Assembly (NCBI GenBank): GCA_913775025.1
Contig: CAJYJW010000238.1
Span: 1-33,166 of the forward strand
Length of the DNA: 33,166 nucleotides
Direction of reading: 5' to 3'
Origin: an uncultured Sphingomonas sp.
GTDB lineage: Bacteria; Pseudomonadota; Alphaproteobacteria; Sphingomonadales; Sphingomonadaceae
The notes below the pieces were generated by a model that searched no databases, was not told the origin of the DNA, and saw only the letters and a program-made list of their open reading frames with translations. Made by a program: the position numbers and the translations under genes. This document shows, in pieces, positions 1-8,169 of the stretch. How positions within the stretch are numbered: position 1 is the stretch's first letter; each line of letters opens with the position of its first letter.

Positions 1-1022
1 GCGATGGCGTCCTCGAATCTTGCCAAAGGCCACACCTTGGTCACCTGTCTGCCAAGATCGATCCGCCGTTCCTGTGCCAGGGCGATCAAAGCGGGATAAT
101 CCTTTTCCGGACGCGCCCCGCCGTTCAAGGTCGCGACGATCTCCTTGCCCATCGTGACGCCGTTCAGATCGAAACTCGCGCGCGCACCTGCGGCACTCTG
201 ACCGATCAGCACGACCCGCCCGCCGCGTTTGGTCGCCATGATCGATGCCTCGGCGGCCGAGGCGGCACCACTGCATTCGATGGCGACATCGATCGGCGCG
301 AACGCCTCACGCAGCTGCGCCGCCAGCGTTTCGGCATCCATCGCGCGGGTGGCGCAGAAAAATCGCCTCGCACCGACATCGCGCGCCGCCTGCTCCTTGG
401 CGGGATTGAGGTCGACCGCCAGCACTTCGGCACCGGCCAGCGCCGCGCCGGCGATGGCATTCACCCCTATGCCGCCGACACCGATCACCACTACCCGATC
501 GCCTGATGTCACCTGCCCCAGCGTCCGCGCCGCCGCGTAGCCGGTAGAGACGGCGCATCCGATCAGCGCCGCCTGTTCGGGCGGAAGATCGCCGGTGCGA
601 AACAGCTGCCCCGTCTTCGCCACGATCTCCCCCGCGAAAGAGGAGACGTTAGAGAAACTATATGTCGGCCGCCCCTCCCATGTGAAAGGCTGCGGCGCCA
701 CCATGCCCCATGTCACGTCGCAGTTCGCCGGTGTGCCGCGCGCGCATTCCCGGCATTCCCCGCATGGTGTTTGCGTGCCAACCAGCACCCGATCGCCGAT
801 TGCATAATCGCTGACGCCGGGGCCAAGCGCCATGATCTCGCCCGCCGCCTCATGCCCGAGCACGATCGGCGCGCGGATCATTCCGCTATCCACCATGTTG
901 AGGTCGCTGTGGCATAGGCCCGATCGCAGCACGCGCACCTTCACCTCGCCCGGTCCTGGCTCGCGAACGGCGAGCGCATCGGTCAGGCGCAATCGTTCCC
1001 CGTCGAACACGATCCCGCGCAT
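1..1022 (-). CDS. Zn-dependent alcohol dehydrogenase (MDR family), 3' end cut off
   Basis: Medium-chain dehydrogenase that should oxidise an alcohol or reduce an aldehyde/ketone with NAD(H) in the cytoplasm. The 340 residues visible start with MRGIVFDG and show the catalytic-zinc set (Cys in GLCHSD, His in GHEAAG, Cys in IGCAVSTG), the four-cysteine structural-zinc lobe (CGECRECARGTPANC) and a Rossmann fold (VVVIGVGGIG) with Asp in AVDLNP, pointing to NAD rather than NADP. The gene runs off the left edge, so perhaps 20-40 residues are missing. Its ATG overlaps the stop of the upstream SnoaL gene by one base (TGATG), so the two are probably co-translated. Family assignment is firm; the substrate is not known. 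The family resembles class III-like and benzyl/aryl alcohol dehydrogenases. Confidence 0.93.
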   Translation of the reverse strand, partial: MRGIVFDGERLRLTDALAVREPGPGEVKVRVLRSGLCHSDLNMVDSGMIRAPIVLGHEAAGEIMALGPGVSDYAIGDRVLVGTQTPCGECRECARGTPANCDVTWGMVAPQPFTWEGRPTYSFSNVSSFAGEIVAKTGQLFRTGDLPPEQAALIGCAVSTGYAAARTLGQVTSGDRVVVIGVGGIGVNAIAGAALAGAEVLAVDLNPAKEQAARDVGARRFFCATRAMDAETLAAQLREAFAPIDVAIECSGAASAAEASIMATKRGGRVVLIGQSAAGARASFDLNGVTMGKEIVATLNGGARPEKDYPALIALAQERRIDLGRQVTKVWPLARFEDAI

Positions 1023-1534
1023 CACCCTCTCCTTGCTGCGAGCCGTTTCAGCATCCACGATGGATCGTCACCGGTGGCGGTGCCGGCTGACGCATCCTTG
1101 CTGATCATGGCGAAGCGATCTTCGTCCACATCGACGATATCGCCCGAATCGAATACCAGCGAACGGTGGCTGAACTTCCAGCGTCCATCCCGTCTGGCGT
1201 AGCGGTCAAGATAGCGGCCATGGATGATGTATTCGCGCCGCCCGGGGCCATAAGTGCGATGGTAGGCGCGAACATGATGCTCGCCTTCGGCCATGTCGCC
1301 ATCCACGGCGAACAGGCTATTGGTGATGCTGTGCACCGTCAGCTCCCACGGCGCCATGGCGGTCGGCAGCCACGCTACGAATGCGTCCGGCCCGCCGCGA
1401 AACATGGCGCCATGATCGTCGATCGCATCGTCATGATACAGCGAGCGGACGAGGGTGAAATCGCGGCGATCGCATCCACGGCAATAGAGCGCCACGAGGT
1501 CGGCGAGGGCGATCCTGTCGAGCAGTTCCTGCAT
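1022..1534 (-). CDS. SnoaL-like / NTF2-fold protein
   Basis: A 170-residue single-domain protein of the SnoaL-like NTF2 superfamily, recognised from the N-terminal helix (LADLVALYCRGCDRRD), the motif for a small cone-shaped pocket (SLYHDDAIDDHG) and the late strands (YIIHGRYLDRYARRDG, WKFSHRSLVFD). Members include ketosteroid isomerase-like and polyketide cyclase-like enzymes as well as non-catalytic ligand binders, so no reaction can be named. A ribosome site AAGGAAG sits 5 bases before the ATG. It is the first gene of a two-gene unit with the Zn-alcohol dehydrogenase and diverges from the EthD gene. The same domain occurs fused to an EthD domain at 4621-5439, suggesting a recurrent EthD/SnoaL partnership. 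Confidence 0.85.
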   Translation of the reverse strand: MQELLDRIALADLVALYCRGCDRRDFTLVRSLYHDDAIDDHGAMFRGGPDAFVAWLPTAMAPWELTVHSITNSLFAVDGDMAEGEHHVRAYHRTYGPGRREYIIHGRYLDRYARRDGRWKFSHRSLVFDSGDIVDVDEDRFAMISKDASAGTATGDDPSWMLKRLAARRG

Positions 1535-1717
1535 GGCACTTCCTTCGCGGCCTGCCGGCTAAATTGCAATGATAACTACGCAATAGGCTTTCTTCTTGCC
1601 CATCCTGTCTAGGAATGCCACGAAACGATGATATCGGAATGCGCAAAGTTCGGTATTGACCGGGCGTGAAGGATCGATGGTGCTCAGGCTCCATCTCGCC
1701 CGACAAGTGAGGATGCG
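1535..1717. promoter_or_regulatory. Divergent intergenic promoter region
   Basis: 183 bases between the divergent SnoaL and EthD genes, more AT-rich than the flanks. A TTGACC hexamer at 1656-1661 could be a -35 box for the EthD gene, but no good -10 follows at 16-18 bases. The arms attgc/gcaat flank a 12-base spacer near 1563-1584. A Shine-Dalgarno-like GAGGAT lies 3 bases before the EthD ATG. Promoter activity is inferred from layout. Confidence 0.4.
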
Positions 1718-2437
1718 ATGGAAAAGATCGTCTACGCGTTGTGGTGCAAGCCGAATGAGGATCGCGCGGCCTTGAACGCCCGGCTGCGGGCGGACGCCGT
1801 GCCCGCCCTGCTGTCGCTGAGCAACGTGCGGGCGCTCCGCCTCAACTTCCAGGATGCCGATGTCGCGCGCGCGGAGCCGCTGCGCCAGGCCGGCCCCGGC
1901 GAACAGATGGATGCCGTCGCGCAGCTATGGGTGGATGCGGCGCATGACATGTTCCGCAAGCCGGTTGACGAGATCCTCTCCGCCGCCTGCGGACGCATCG
2001 ATGCCTGGGTCGTGCTCTCGTCCGATATCATTCCGAATACGCTTCACCCCTCCCAGGAGGGCGTGCGGACGGAGGGCTGGTCGCAATTCTGCTTCATCCG
2101 CCGGCCCGACCGGCTTTCGCCGGAGGAATGGCGGCACAATTGGCAGGTGCTGCACACCCCGGTCGGTATCGAGACGCAGTCGAACTTCGAATATGTGCAG
2201 AATTTCGTCGTCCGCCCGCTGACGGAGGGCGCATTCCCTTATGCCGCCATCGTGGAGGAGTGCTTTCCGACCGCGGCGATGGACGACAGCCACGTCTTCT
2301 TCGATGCCGTCGGGGATCAGGCGCGCTACGAAGCCAACCTCGCCACCATGTCCGAAAGCTGCAGCCATTTCGTCGAAATGCCGGGCGGCATTCATGTGCT
2401 GCCCACCAGCCAATATGATTATCGCAAGCTCGATTGA
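1718..2437 (+). CDS. EthD domain-containing protein
   Basis: 239 residues with two ferredoxin-like (dimeric alpha/beta barrel) halves: residues about 1-100, and about 115-235 containing the EthD signature region (RLSPEEWRHNWQVLHTPVG). EthD proteins are small cytoplasmic proteins found beside oxygenases and CoA pathways; some are accessory proteins and others isomerase- or decarboxylase-like enzymes, so the role is open. GAGGAT before the ATG fixes the start. It stands 27 bases ahead of the large OYE-type flavoenzyme gene on the same strand and probably shares its message. The first half is more divergent and lacks the EthD His motif, so only the second half may carry a functional site. Confidence 0.85.
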   Translation: MEKIVYALWCKPNEDRAALNARLRADAVPALLSLSNVRALRLNFQDADVARAEPLRQAGPGEQMDAVAQLWVDAAHDMFRKPVDEILSAACGRIDAWVVLSSDIIPNTLHPSQEGVRTEGWSQFCFIRRPDRLSPEEWRHNWQVLHTPVGIETQSNFEYVQNFVVRPLTEGAFPYAAIVEECFPTAAMDDSHVFFDAVGDQARYEANLATMSESCSHFVEMPGGIHVLPTSQYDYRKLD

Positions 2438-2464
2438 ACGCCTGACTACATAAGGATGATCAAA

Positions 2465-4612
2465 ATGGCGCAGCCCCGCACCGCCGCCCGCCCCCGCCCC
2501 CGCGCGAACAGCCACCCCCGGCTGCTTTCGGAAGGGCGCATCGGCCCGCTCATACTCAAGAATCGCATGATCGTGACGGCGATGGGCGTAAGCCTTTCTG
2601 AAGCGGACGGCCATGTCAGCCAGCGGCTGATCGATTATCATGTCGCCCAGGCGCGGGGCGGGGCGGGGCTGATCGTGCTTGGGGTGACGGGCGTCGCCTT
2701 TCCGGTCGGCCAGGTCTGCCTCAACCAGACGGCCATCTCCGACGATCGCTATCTGCCGGGCCTGACCCGACTGACCGAGGAGATTCATGCCGCAGGCGGG
2801 AAAGTGGCCGCGCAGCTTCACCACGGCGGGCTCGTCGCGGCGTTCAGCGCGGGTGGTGGCCACCCCTTGTGGGGCCCGGCTTATCCCGCCCCCTATTCCG
2901 GCGATCTGCTCGATTATTTCCTGCCCGAGGAAATGGCGGCCTTCGCGGGTGGCCCGATCCCGGAGGTGAAGATCATGGATGCGGAGGACGTGGCGCATGT
3001 CGTCCGTCAGTTCGCCGATGGCGCGCTGCGCGCGAAGCGGGCGGGGATGGACGGCGTGGAGATCCATGCCGGCCACGGTTATCTCCTGTCCTCCTTCATC
3101 TCGCCCGCCACGAACTCCCGCACCGATGAGTATGGCGGATCGCTGGAGAAGCGCGCCCGCCTGCTTCTGGAGGTGGTGCGTGCGGTCCGCGCCGCCGTCG
3201 GCCCCGATTTCGCCATGTGGGTGAAGCTCGATTCACGCGAGGTCGGCAAGGCGGGCGGCATCACGATCGACGATGCCGCCATGCTCGCCCCGCTGGTCGA
3301 GGCGGCGGGCGCGAACGCGATCACAGTTAGCGCCTATCACGATACGGGGCAGGCGAAACTTCATTCCGCCTCGAACATCCCGCACGAACCCGGCGCCCAT
3401 CTGGAGGCGACGCGGGCGATCCGTAAGGCAGTCTCCGTCCCGGTCATCACCTCCGGCCGGCTGGAGGTGGATGCCGCCGAAGAAGGACTGGAGGCGGGCA
3501 ATTACGACTTCGTCGCGATGGGGCGTAAGCTGCTCGCCGATCCCGATCTGCCAAATAAGCTGGCGGAGGGGCGCATCGCCGATATCCGGCCGTGCATCTA
3601 TTGCTACACCTGCGTCAGCGCGATCTACGTGCGAGAGCCGATGCGCTGCGCGGTGCGCCCGGAAACCGCCTTCGAGGGGCGCGACTGGCTGCCCAAACAC
3701 GCCCGCCGCCGCGTCGTGGTGGTGGGCGGCGGCCCCGGCGGCATGGAGGCGGCGCGACGGCTGGACATGTCGGGAGACGAGGTGATCCTGCTGGAAAAGT
3801 CCGATCGGCTGGGGGGAACGTTGCGGTTCGCCGGGCTTGCCTATGAACCGAACGAACGGCTGCTCGACTGGCTGCGGCGGCAGGTCGAGGCGAGCGATGT
3901 CGACGTGCGGCTGGGCACGACGGCGACGGCGGCCTCGATCGCCGCCCTCAAGCCCGATCTGGTGCTGGTCGCCACGGGCGCCGTGCGCGACATGCCGCCT
4001 ATAGCGGGCAGCGATCTGCCGCATGTGTTCAGCGGCGACGATATGCGCGCCATGATGCTTGGCGAAAGATCGGACGACCTGAAGCGCAAGACGAGCTGGA
4101 CGACGCGCCTCGCGACAAAGGTGGGCGCGATGACCGGCGCCACCGCCAATCTCGATCTCGTCCGCAAGGCGACGCATGCGTGGATGCCGCTGGGGCAGAA
4201 CATCGTCATCATCGGCGGCGAGCTGGTCGGGTTGGAGCTTGCCGAGTTCCTGATGGAGCGTGGCCGTTCCGTCACCGTGGTGGGCGCGGCCGACAGGTTC
4301 GGCGGCGGGTTGCTGCTGGTGCGGCGCATGCGGCTGCTGGCCGAACTGAAGGAGCATGGCGTCGCGCTGTTCCCGGCCGCGCAAGATATTGCGATCGAGA
4401 AGGACGCGGTGCGCTTTACCGATGCGGCGGGCGCCGGCCAACGCGCGGCGGCGGATCATGTGATCGTCGCGGTCGGCGCGCGTGGGGACACGACCCTTGC
4501 TGATGCGCTTCTGGCTGAGGGCCTGAACGTCCGCGCCTATGGCGACGCGACCGGCGTCAGCTATATCGAGGGTGCGATCCGCGGCGCGGCGGAGGCGGTG
4601 GCGGCGGGCTGA
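2465..4612 (+). CDS. 2,4-dienoyl-CoA reductase-type flavoenzyme (OYE barrel + Fe-S + FAD/NAD)
   Basis: A 715-residue oxidoreductase of the NADH:flavin oxidoreductase / 2,4-dienoyl-CoA reductase family. Order: FMN TIM barrel (about 15-370) with the active-site region IHAGHGYLLSSF and the SRTDEYGGSLEKR motif; a cysteine cluster (about 377, 380, 383, 395) for a 4Fe-4S centre; a FAD-binding GGGPGGMEAARR near 420; and a second dinucleotide site IIGGELVGLELAEF near 580. Such enzymes reduce or form C=C bonds next to a carbonyl; relatives act on dienoyl-CoAs, bile acids (BaiCD/BaiH) and ketosteroids. Cysteine spacing is C-x2-C-x2-C-x11-C, one residue shorter in the second gap than in E. coli FadH. 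An ATG at 2456 is in frame, but AAGGAT is placed correctly only for 2465. It converges on the EthD-SnoaL gene with 8 bases between the stops. Confidence 0.9.
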   Translation: MAQPRTAARPRPRANSHPRLLSEGRIGPLILKNRMIVTAMGVSLSEADGHVSQRLIDYHVAQARGGAGLIVLGVTGVAFPVGQVCLNQTAISDDRYLPGLTRLTEEIHAAGGKVAAQLHHGGLVAAFSAGGGHPLWGPAYPAPYSGDLLDYFLPEEMAAFAGGPIPEVKIMDAEDVAHVVRQFADGALRAKRAGMDGVEIHAGHGYLLSSFISPATNSRTDEYGGSLEKRARLLLEVVRAVRAAVGPDFAMWVKLDSREVGKAGGITIDDAAMLAPLVEAAGANAITVSAYHDTGQAKLHSASNIPHEPGAHLEATRAIRKAVSVPVITSGRLEVDAAEEGLEAGNYDFVAMGRKLLADPDLPNKLAEGRIADIRPCIYCYTCVSAIYVREPMRCAVRPETAFEGRDWLPKHARRRVVVVGGGPGGMEAARRLDMSGDEVILLEKSDRLGGTLRFAGLAYEPNERLLDWLRRQVEASDVDVRLGTTATAASIAALKPDLVLVATGAVRDMPPIAGSDLPHVFSGDDMRAMMLGERSDDLKRKTSWTTRLATKVGAMTGATANLDLVRKATHAWMPLGQNIVIIGGELVGLELAEFLMERGRSVTVVGAADRFGGGLLLVRRMRLLAELKEHGVALFPAAQDIAIEKDAVRFTDAAGAGQRAAADHVIVAVGARGDTTLADALLAEGLNVRAYGDATGVSYIEGAIRGAAEAVAAG

Positions 4613-4620
4613 GCGCAGGC

Positions 4621-5439
4621 TCAACCCAGCTCCTCCGCGCCGGCTGCGAGGATGGCCGGATCGCCGCCATGCGTCGCCCACAGGGCATCGCGGCGGACGA
4701 TCCGCCAGCCCTCCGCACGGCGTTCCCAACGATCAATATATTCGCCGTTCGAATCGAAGATCGCGCCGCCCGGATCATTGCGGCGCTGATGCCGCGCCTG
4801 CACATAAGCGCGGCTCACGGCAGTGTCCCCCGCCGGATCGACGAGGATGCTGCCGAGCAAATGTTGCGTGCCGCCGCACGCATCGAGATAACGGCGCATC
4901 TGATCGGCCAGCGCCGCCATGCCCTGCCGCTCGCCCTGGCCATAATCGAACTCGATATCGTCGGCGAAGACGTCGCCGAGATCGTCCCACGCCTTCGTAT
5001 CCAGCACGCGCGCGAACCGGGCGAGGCCCCGCGTGATTGCCCGCTCGTCCTGCAACGCGCGCAACCCGTCCGCCTCCAAAGTGACGCGGCCGGAGATCGG
5101 GCCACCATGCTCTTCCACCAGCATCATCCGCGTGGCCGAGCGATCGAACACATGCTCCTCGTCCTGCGCGATCAGGCGCGCGACCTCGGGCTCGGCGCAG
5201 CGCGCGGCGAAACGATCGTAGGCGGCGCGATCGGCGAAGCACAATTCCGTCACGCAATCGAAATCGATGGGGACGCCGAACGCGAACGCACCCTCGCGCT
5301 GTACGAAGTTACGCTTGTACGAAAGGATATCGGGGCAGAGGCCGACGATCAGAGGCGCATGGCGCGTCTCATAATAATGGACGAACGCCTCATTCGAAAG
5401 GTCGGCCCTGCGTTTCAGCAGCGCCACGCATTTGATCAT
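4621..5439 (-). CDS. EthD-SnoaL fusion protein
   Basis: 272 residues with two unrelated small domains: an EthD-like ferredoxin fold at about 1-110 (IKCVALLKRRADLSNEAF, YYETRHAPLI, SYKRNFVQ) and a SnoaL/NTF2-like domain at about 130-258 (ARVLDTKAWDDLGDVFADDI, GEYIDRWERRAEGWRIVRR). It is the last gene of the long minus-strand operon, 26 bases after the aldolase stop. The frame stays open upstream into the aldolase, but the MIKCV start preceded by GGCGGGGG is the natural one and matches the usual EthD N-terminus. The reaction is unknown; the SnoaL half often carries hydratase, isomerase or cyclase-like pockets. The window also encodes the two domains as separate proteins (1022-1534 and 1718-2437). 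Confidence 0.85.
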   Translation of the reverse strand: MIKCVALLKRRADLSNEAFVHYYETRHAPLIVGLCPDILSYKRNFVQREGAFAFGVPIDFDCVTELCFADRAAYDRFAARCAEPEVARLIAQDEEHVFDRSATRMMLVEEHGGPISGRVTLEADGLRALQDERAITRGLARFARVLDTKAWDDLGDVFADDIEFDYGQGERQGMAALADQMRRYLDACGGTQHLLGSILVDPAGDTAVSRAYVQARHQRRNDPGGAIFDSNGEYIDRWERRAEGWRIVRRDALWATHGGDPAILAAGAEELG

Positions 5440-5465
5440 GACCACCCCCGCCCAGTCGCACGGTC

Positions 5466-6638
5466 TCAGCCGCCACTCAGGATAAGCCCGCTCGTCGGTA
5501 CGCCCGTGCCCGCCGTCACCAGCACCAGGCCGTCGCCCGGCACCTGATTGACGGATGTGCCGCGCACCTGCCGAACGCCCTCGGCGATGCCGTTCATGCC
5601 GTGGATATACGCCTCGCCCAGCTGCCCGCCATTGGTGTTGATGGGCAAACGCCCGCCAATCTCGATGCCCTCGTGCCGAATGAAGTCCTTCGCCTGCCCC
5701 TTCGGCGCGAAACCGAACGCCTCGATCTGCGGCAGCACGAAGGGGGAGAAATGGTCGTAGAGGATGGCGGTGCGAATATCCCCGGCGCCCGCCCCCGCCT
5801 GCGCGTAAAGCTGCTCCGCCACCAGGTCCATTTCGGAAAGACGAGAGATGTCGGACCGGTAATAGCTCGTCATCATCTGCTGATCGTCCGCCGCACCTTG
5901 GGCCGCTGCCCGAATGATCGCGGGCGGCTGGCGCAGCTTCGCGGCGCGTGCGGCGCTCGTCACCACGATTGCCTGCGCGCCGTCCGATTCCTGACAGCAG
6001 TCGAGCAGGTGAAGAGGCTCGACGATCCAGCGCGAGGCCTGATGCTGCTCCAGCGTGATCGGCTGCTCGTAGAACCAGGCCTTCGGATTGGTCGCGGCAT
6101 GGCGGCGGCAGGCGACCGAGACGCGGCCGAAATCCTCCGATGTCGCCCCCGTCTCGTGCATATAGCGTCGCGCCGCCATCGCCACCCATGATGCGGGGGA
6201 GACCAGGCCGAAGGGCACGTAATAGCCGTAATGCGCGCTTTCCGCATTGGGTACCGGCGGCGGGGTGTAGCCGCTGCCGAAGCGATATTGCGATCGCTCA
6301 TTCATCGCGCGATAGCATACGATGACCTCGGCGACGCCCGTCGCCACCGCCATCGCTGCTTGCATGATCGGCGCGCAGGCCGCGCCACCGCCATAATGCA
6401 CGCGGCTGAAGAACTTCAGCCGCCGCCCGCCGATGTTGCGGAAGACCTCGATTTCGGGGTTGTTGTCCATCGTGTAGGTGCAAAGGCCATCGACCTCGGC
6501 GCGGTCGATCCCGGCGTCTTCCAGCGCAGTGGTGATCGCCTCCACCGCCAGGCGCAGTTCCGACCGGCCGCTGTTCTTGGAGAATTCGGTCGCACCGATG
6601 CCGACGATCGCGGCCTGCCCGGATAGCGCATCGCTCAC
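5466..6638 (-). CDS. Thiolase-fold acyl-CoA retro-aldolase (Ltp2-like)
   Basis: 390 residues of the SCP-x/lipid-transfer thiolase family. Ltp2 of actinobacteria is not a thiolase but an aldolase that cleaves the beta-hydroxylated C3 side chain of a steroid acyl-CoA to a 17-ketosteroid and propionyl-CoA, working with a DUF35 partner. The two tyrosines reported as essential in Ltp2 of Thermomonospora curvata (Tyr294, Tyr344) occur here at exactly 294 (AILYDHFSPF) and 344 (GEAYIHGMNG). A Cys sits at 88 (GGGAACAP). Length matches Ltp2 (about 386). Its ATG overlaps the stop of the MaoC gene (ATGA), and the DUF35 partner is two genes further upstream. The substrate could be another alpha-methyl-branched acyl-CoA. 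Confidence 0.88.
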   Translation of the reverse strand: MSDALSGQAAIVGIGATEFSKNSGRSELRLAVEAITTALEDAGIDRAEVDGLCTYTMDNNPEIEVFRNIGGRRLKFFSRVHYGGGAACAPIMQAAMAVATGVAEVIVCYRAMNERSQYRFGSGYTPPPVPNAESAHYGYYVPFGLVSPASWVAMAARRYMHETGATSEDFGRVSVACRRHAATNPKAWFYEQPITLEQHQASRWIVEPLHLLDCCQESDGAQAIVVTSAARAAKLRQPPAIIRAAAQGAADDQQMMTSYYRSDISRLSEMDLVAEQLYAQAGAGAGDIRTAILYDHFSPFVLPQIEAFGFAPKGQAKDFIRHEGIEIGGRLPINTNGGQLGEAYIHGMNGIAEGVRQVRGTSVNQVPGDGLVLVTAGTGVPTSGLILSGG

Positions 6639-7033
6639 AGCGCGGCTCCATATTCGAGGGTGACGGTGGCGGTGACGTGATCGCCTATACGATTGCGCCC
6701 GCGTACCGATACGGTCGCCCGGTCGCCATCCACGCTCGCGACCTCACCGGTCAGCACCATCGTATCGCCAACGAAGTTGGGCGCGCCGAGGCGTATGGCG
6801 ATCCCCGCGATACGCGGCCCCGGCCCGCACCAGTCGCTCACGTAACGCTGGACGAGGCCGTTGGTCGTCAGGATGTTCATGAAGATGTCGGGCACGCCGG
6901 TCGCCTGCGCGGCGGCCTTGTCGTGGTGGACGTTCTCGAAATCATTGGTCGCGATCGCGCCCGCCACGATCGCGCCGGCGGTGATCGGAAAGCTGAGTTC
7001 GGGCAGCGTCTGCCCTGTCGTGGGACGCGTCAT
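6635..7033 (-). CDS. MaoC-like enoyl-CoA hydratase subunit (ChsH1 type)
   Basis: A 132-residue single hot-dog protein. It keeps the hydratase-2 catalytic pair: Asp31 and His36 in NDFENVHHD. In the mycobacterial ChsH1-ChsH2 hydratase the short subunit holds the active Asp/His and the longer MaoC-DUF35 subunit provides the rest of the tunnel; length (ChsH1 about 129) and residue positions fit. The expected reaction is addition of water to an alpha,beta-unsaturated acyl-CoA, producing the substrate of the downstream aldolase. Start chosen at MTRPTTGQ because it overlaps the preceding dehydrogenase stop as ATGA; the frame is open upstream only as a shadow of that gene. Confidence 0.87.
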   Translation of the reverse strand: MTRPTTGQTLPELSFPITAGAIVAGAIATNDFENVHHDKAAAQATGVPDIFMNILTTNGLVQRYVSDWCGPGPRIAGIAIRLGAPNFVGDTMVLTGEVASVDGDRATVSVRGRNRIGDHVTATVTLEYGAAL

Positions 7034-8160
7034 GCCAGCGGCTCCGTCTTGCCTGATGCGATGGCGGCGCCGATGCGCGCCGCCATCGGCGCCTGCCCGC
7101 CCAGCGCCTCGCCGATCTGCGTTGCGGTGAGGAAGTAGCGGTGGATCGGATAGGTCACGTCCGCCCCCATGCCGCCGTGCAGATGCTGGGCCGTGTGGAC
7201 GACACGGTGCCCGCCCGCCGCCGCCCAATATTTGGCGGTGGCGATATCGGCCTCCTGCGCGGCGCCCGTATCGATCTGCCACGCGGCGAGCAATGCGGTG
7301 CCGCGCATCGCCTCGACATCGATGAACGCGTCGGCGGCGCGCTGCTGCACCGCCTGAAAGCTGCCGAGCGCCTTGCCGAACTGCATGCGGTTGGAGGAAT
7401 AATCGGCGGTGCGGCGCAACGCTTCGGCCGCCACCCCCACCTGCCGCTGCGCCAGCGCGACCTGGCCCCGCTGCACGAGTTCGCGCACGATCCGTTCGCC
7501 CGCGCCCGCATCACCCACGATCGCATCGCCGGGCAGCGATACGCCGTCGAGCGTCACCATCGCCTGCGGTTCGCCGCTGGTGGAGGCTTGCGCCGCGATC
7601 GTGACGCCAGGGGTGCCGGGATCGACGAGGAATAGCGCGGGGCCGTCCGCCGTCGTCGCGGTGACCAGCAGCGCCTGCGCCTCTGCGCCGTAAGGCACCG
7701 CCACCTTCGAACCGGTCAGCCGCCAGCCGTTGCCCTCCGCCTCCGCGCGTGCGACAGGCCGTGCCGGGTCCAGCCCACCCACTTCTTCCACCGCGCAGGC
7801 GAGGATCGCCTCGCCCGCGATCACCTTCGGCAGCCACGCGCGTTGCGCCTCGCTCCCCTCGCGGTCGAGCGCGACTGCCGCCATCGCCAGCGTGCCGGTG
7901 AGCGGCAGCGGTGCCAGCGTACGGCCCTGCTCCTCCAGCAGCAGGCCGAGATCGATCAGCCCGAGGCCGAGGCCCCCGCCCGCCTCCGACACCGCGATGC
8001 CCAGCAGCCCCGCCTCCGCGAGCGTGCGCCAGAGCGCCGCGTCATAAGGCGCGCCGCTGGCGGCGAAATCGCGCAATGCCTCATCGCTGGTCGCATCGCC
8101 AAGGATACGCGAAGCGAGATCCCTAAGGTCGCGCTGATCGTCCGAAAGGTTGAAATCCAT
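7030..8160 (-). CDS. Acyl-CoA dehydrogenase, non-catalytic-type subunit (FadE28/ChsE1-like)
   Basis: 376 residues with the acyl-CoA dehydrogenase fold: N-terminal helices (FNLSDDQRDLRDLASRIL), a middle beta domain (about 120-230) and a C-terminal helical domain ending QHLHGGMGADVTYPIHRYF. Where the partner has Glu (NHERIGLA) this protein has LVQRGQVALAQ, so it lacks the catalytic base. That is the pattern of FadE28/ChsE1, which forms an alpha2beta2 enzyme with FadE29/ChsE2 and contributes to FAD and substrate binding. The likely partner is the ACAD at 9099-10274, with the DUF35 gene between them. A GAGGAA site precedes the ATG; the stop overlaps the next gene (ATGA). Confidence 0.9.
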   Translation of the reverse strand: MDFNLSDDQRDLRDLASRILGDATSDEALRDFAASGAPYDAALWRTLAEAGLLGIAVSEAGGGLGLGLIDLGLLLEEQGRTLAPLPLTGTLAMAAVALDREGSEAQRAWLPKVIAGEAILACAVEEVGGLDPARPVARAEAEGNGWRLTGSKVAVPYGAEAQALLVTATTADGPALFLVDPGTPGVTIAAQASTSGEPQAMVTLDGVSLPGDAIVGDAGAGERIVRELVQRGQVALAQRQVGVAAEALRRTADYSSNRMQFGKALGSFQAVQQRAADAFIDVEAMRGTALLAAWQIDTGAAQEADIATAKYWAAAGGHRVVHTAQHLHGGMGADVTYPIHRYFLTATQIGEALGGQAPMAARIGAAIASGKTEPLA

Positions 8161-8169
8161 GTCCGTTCC

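Noticed and set aside
4621-6189. A longer 522-residue version of the EthD-SnoaL protein
   Set aside because: The extra N-terminal part is the aldolase gene read in another frame; the EthD domain starts naturally at MIKCV (5439).
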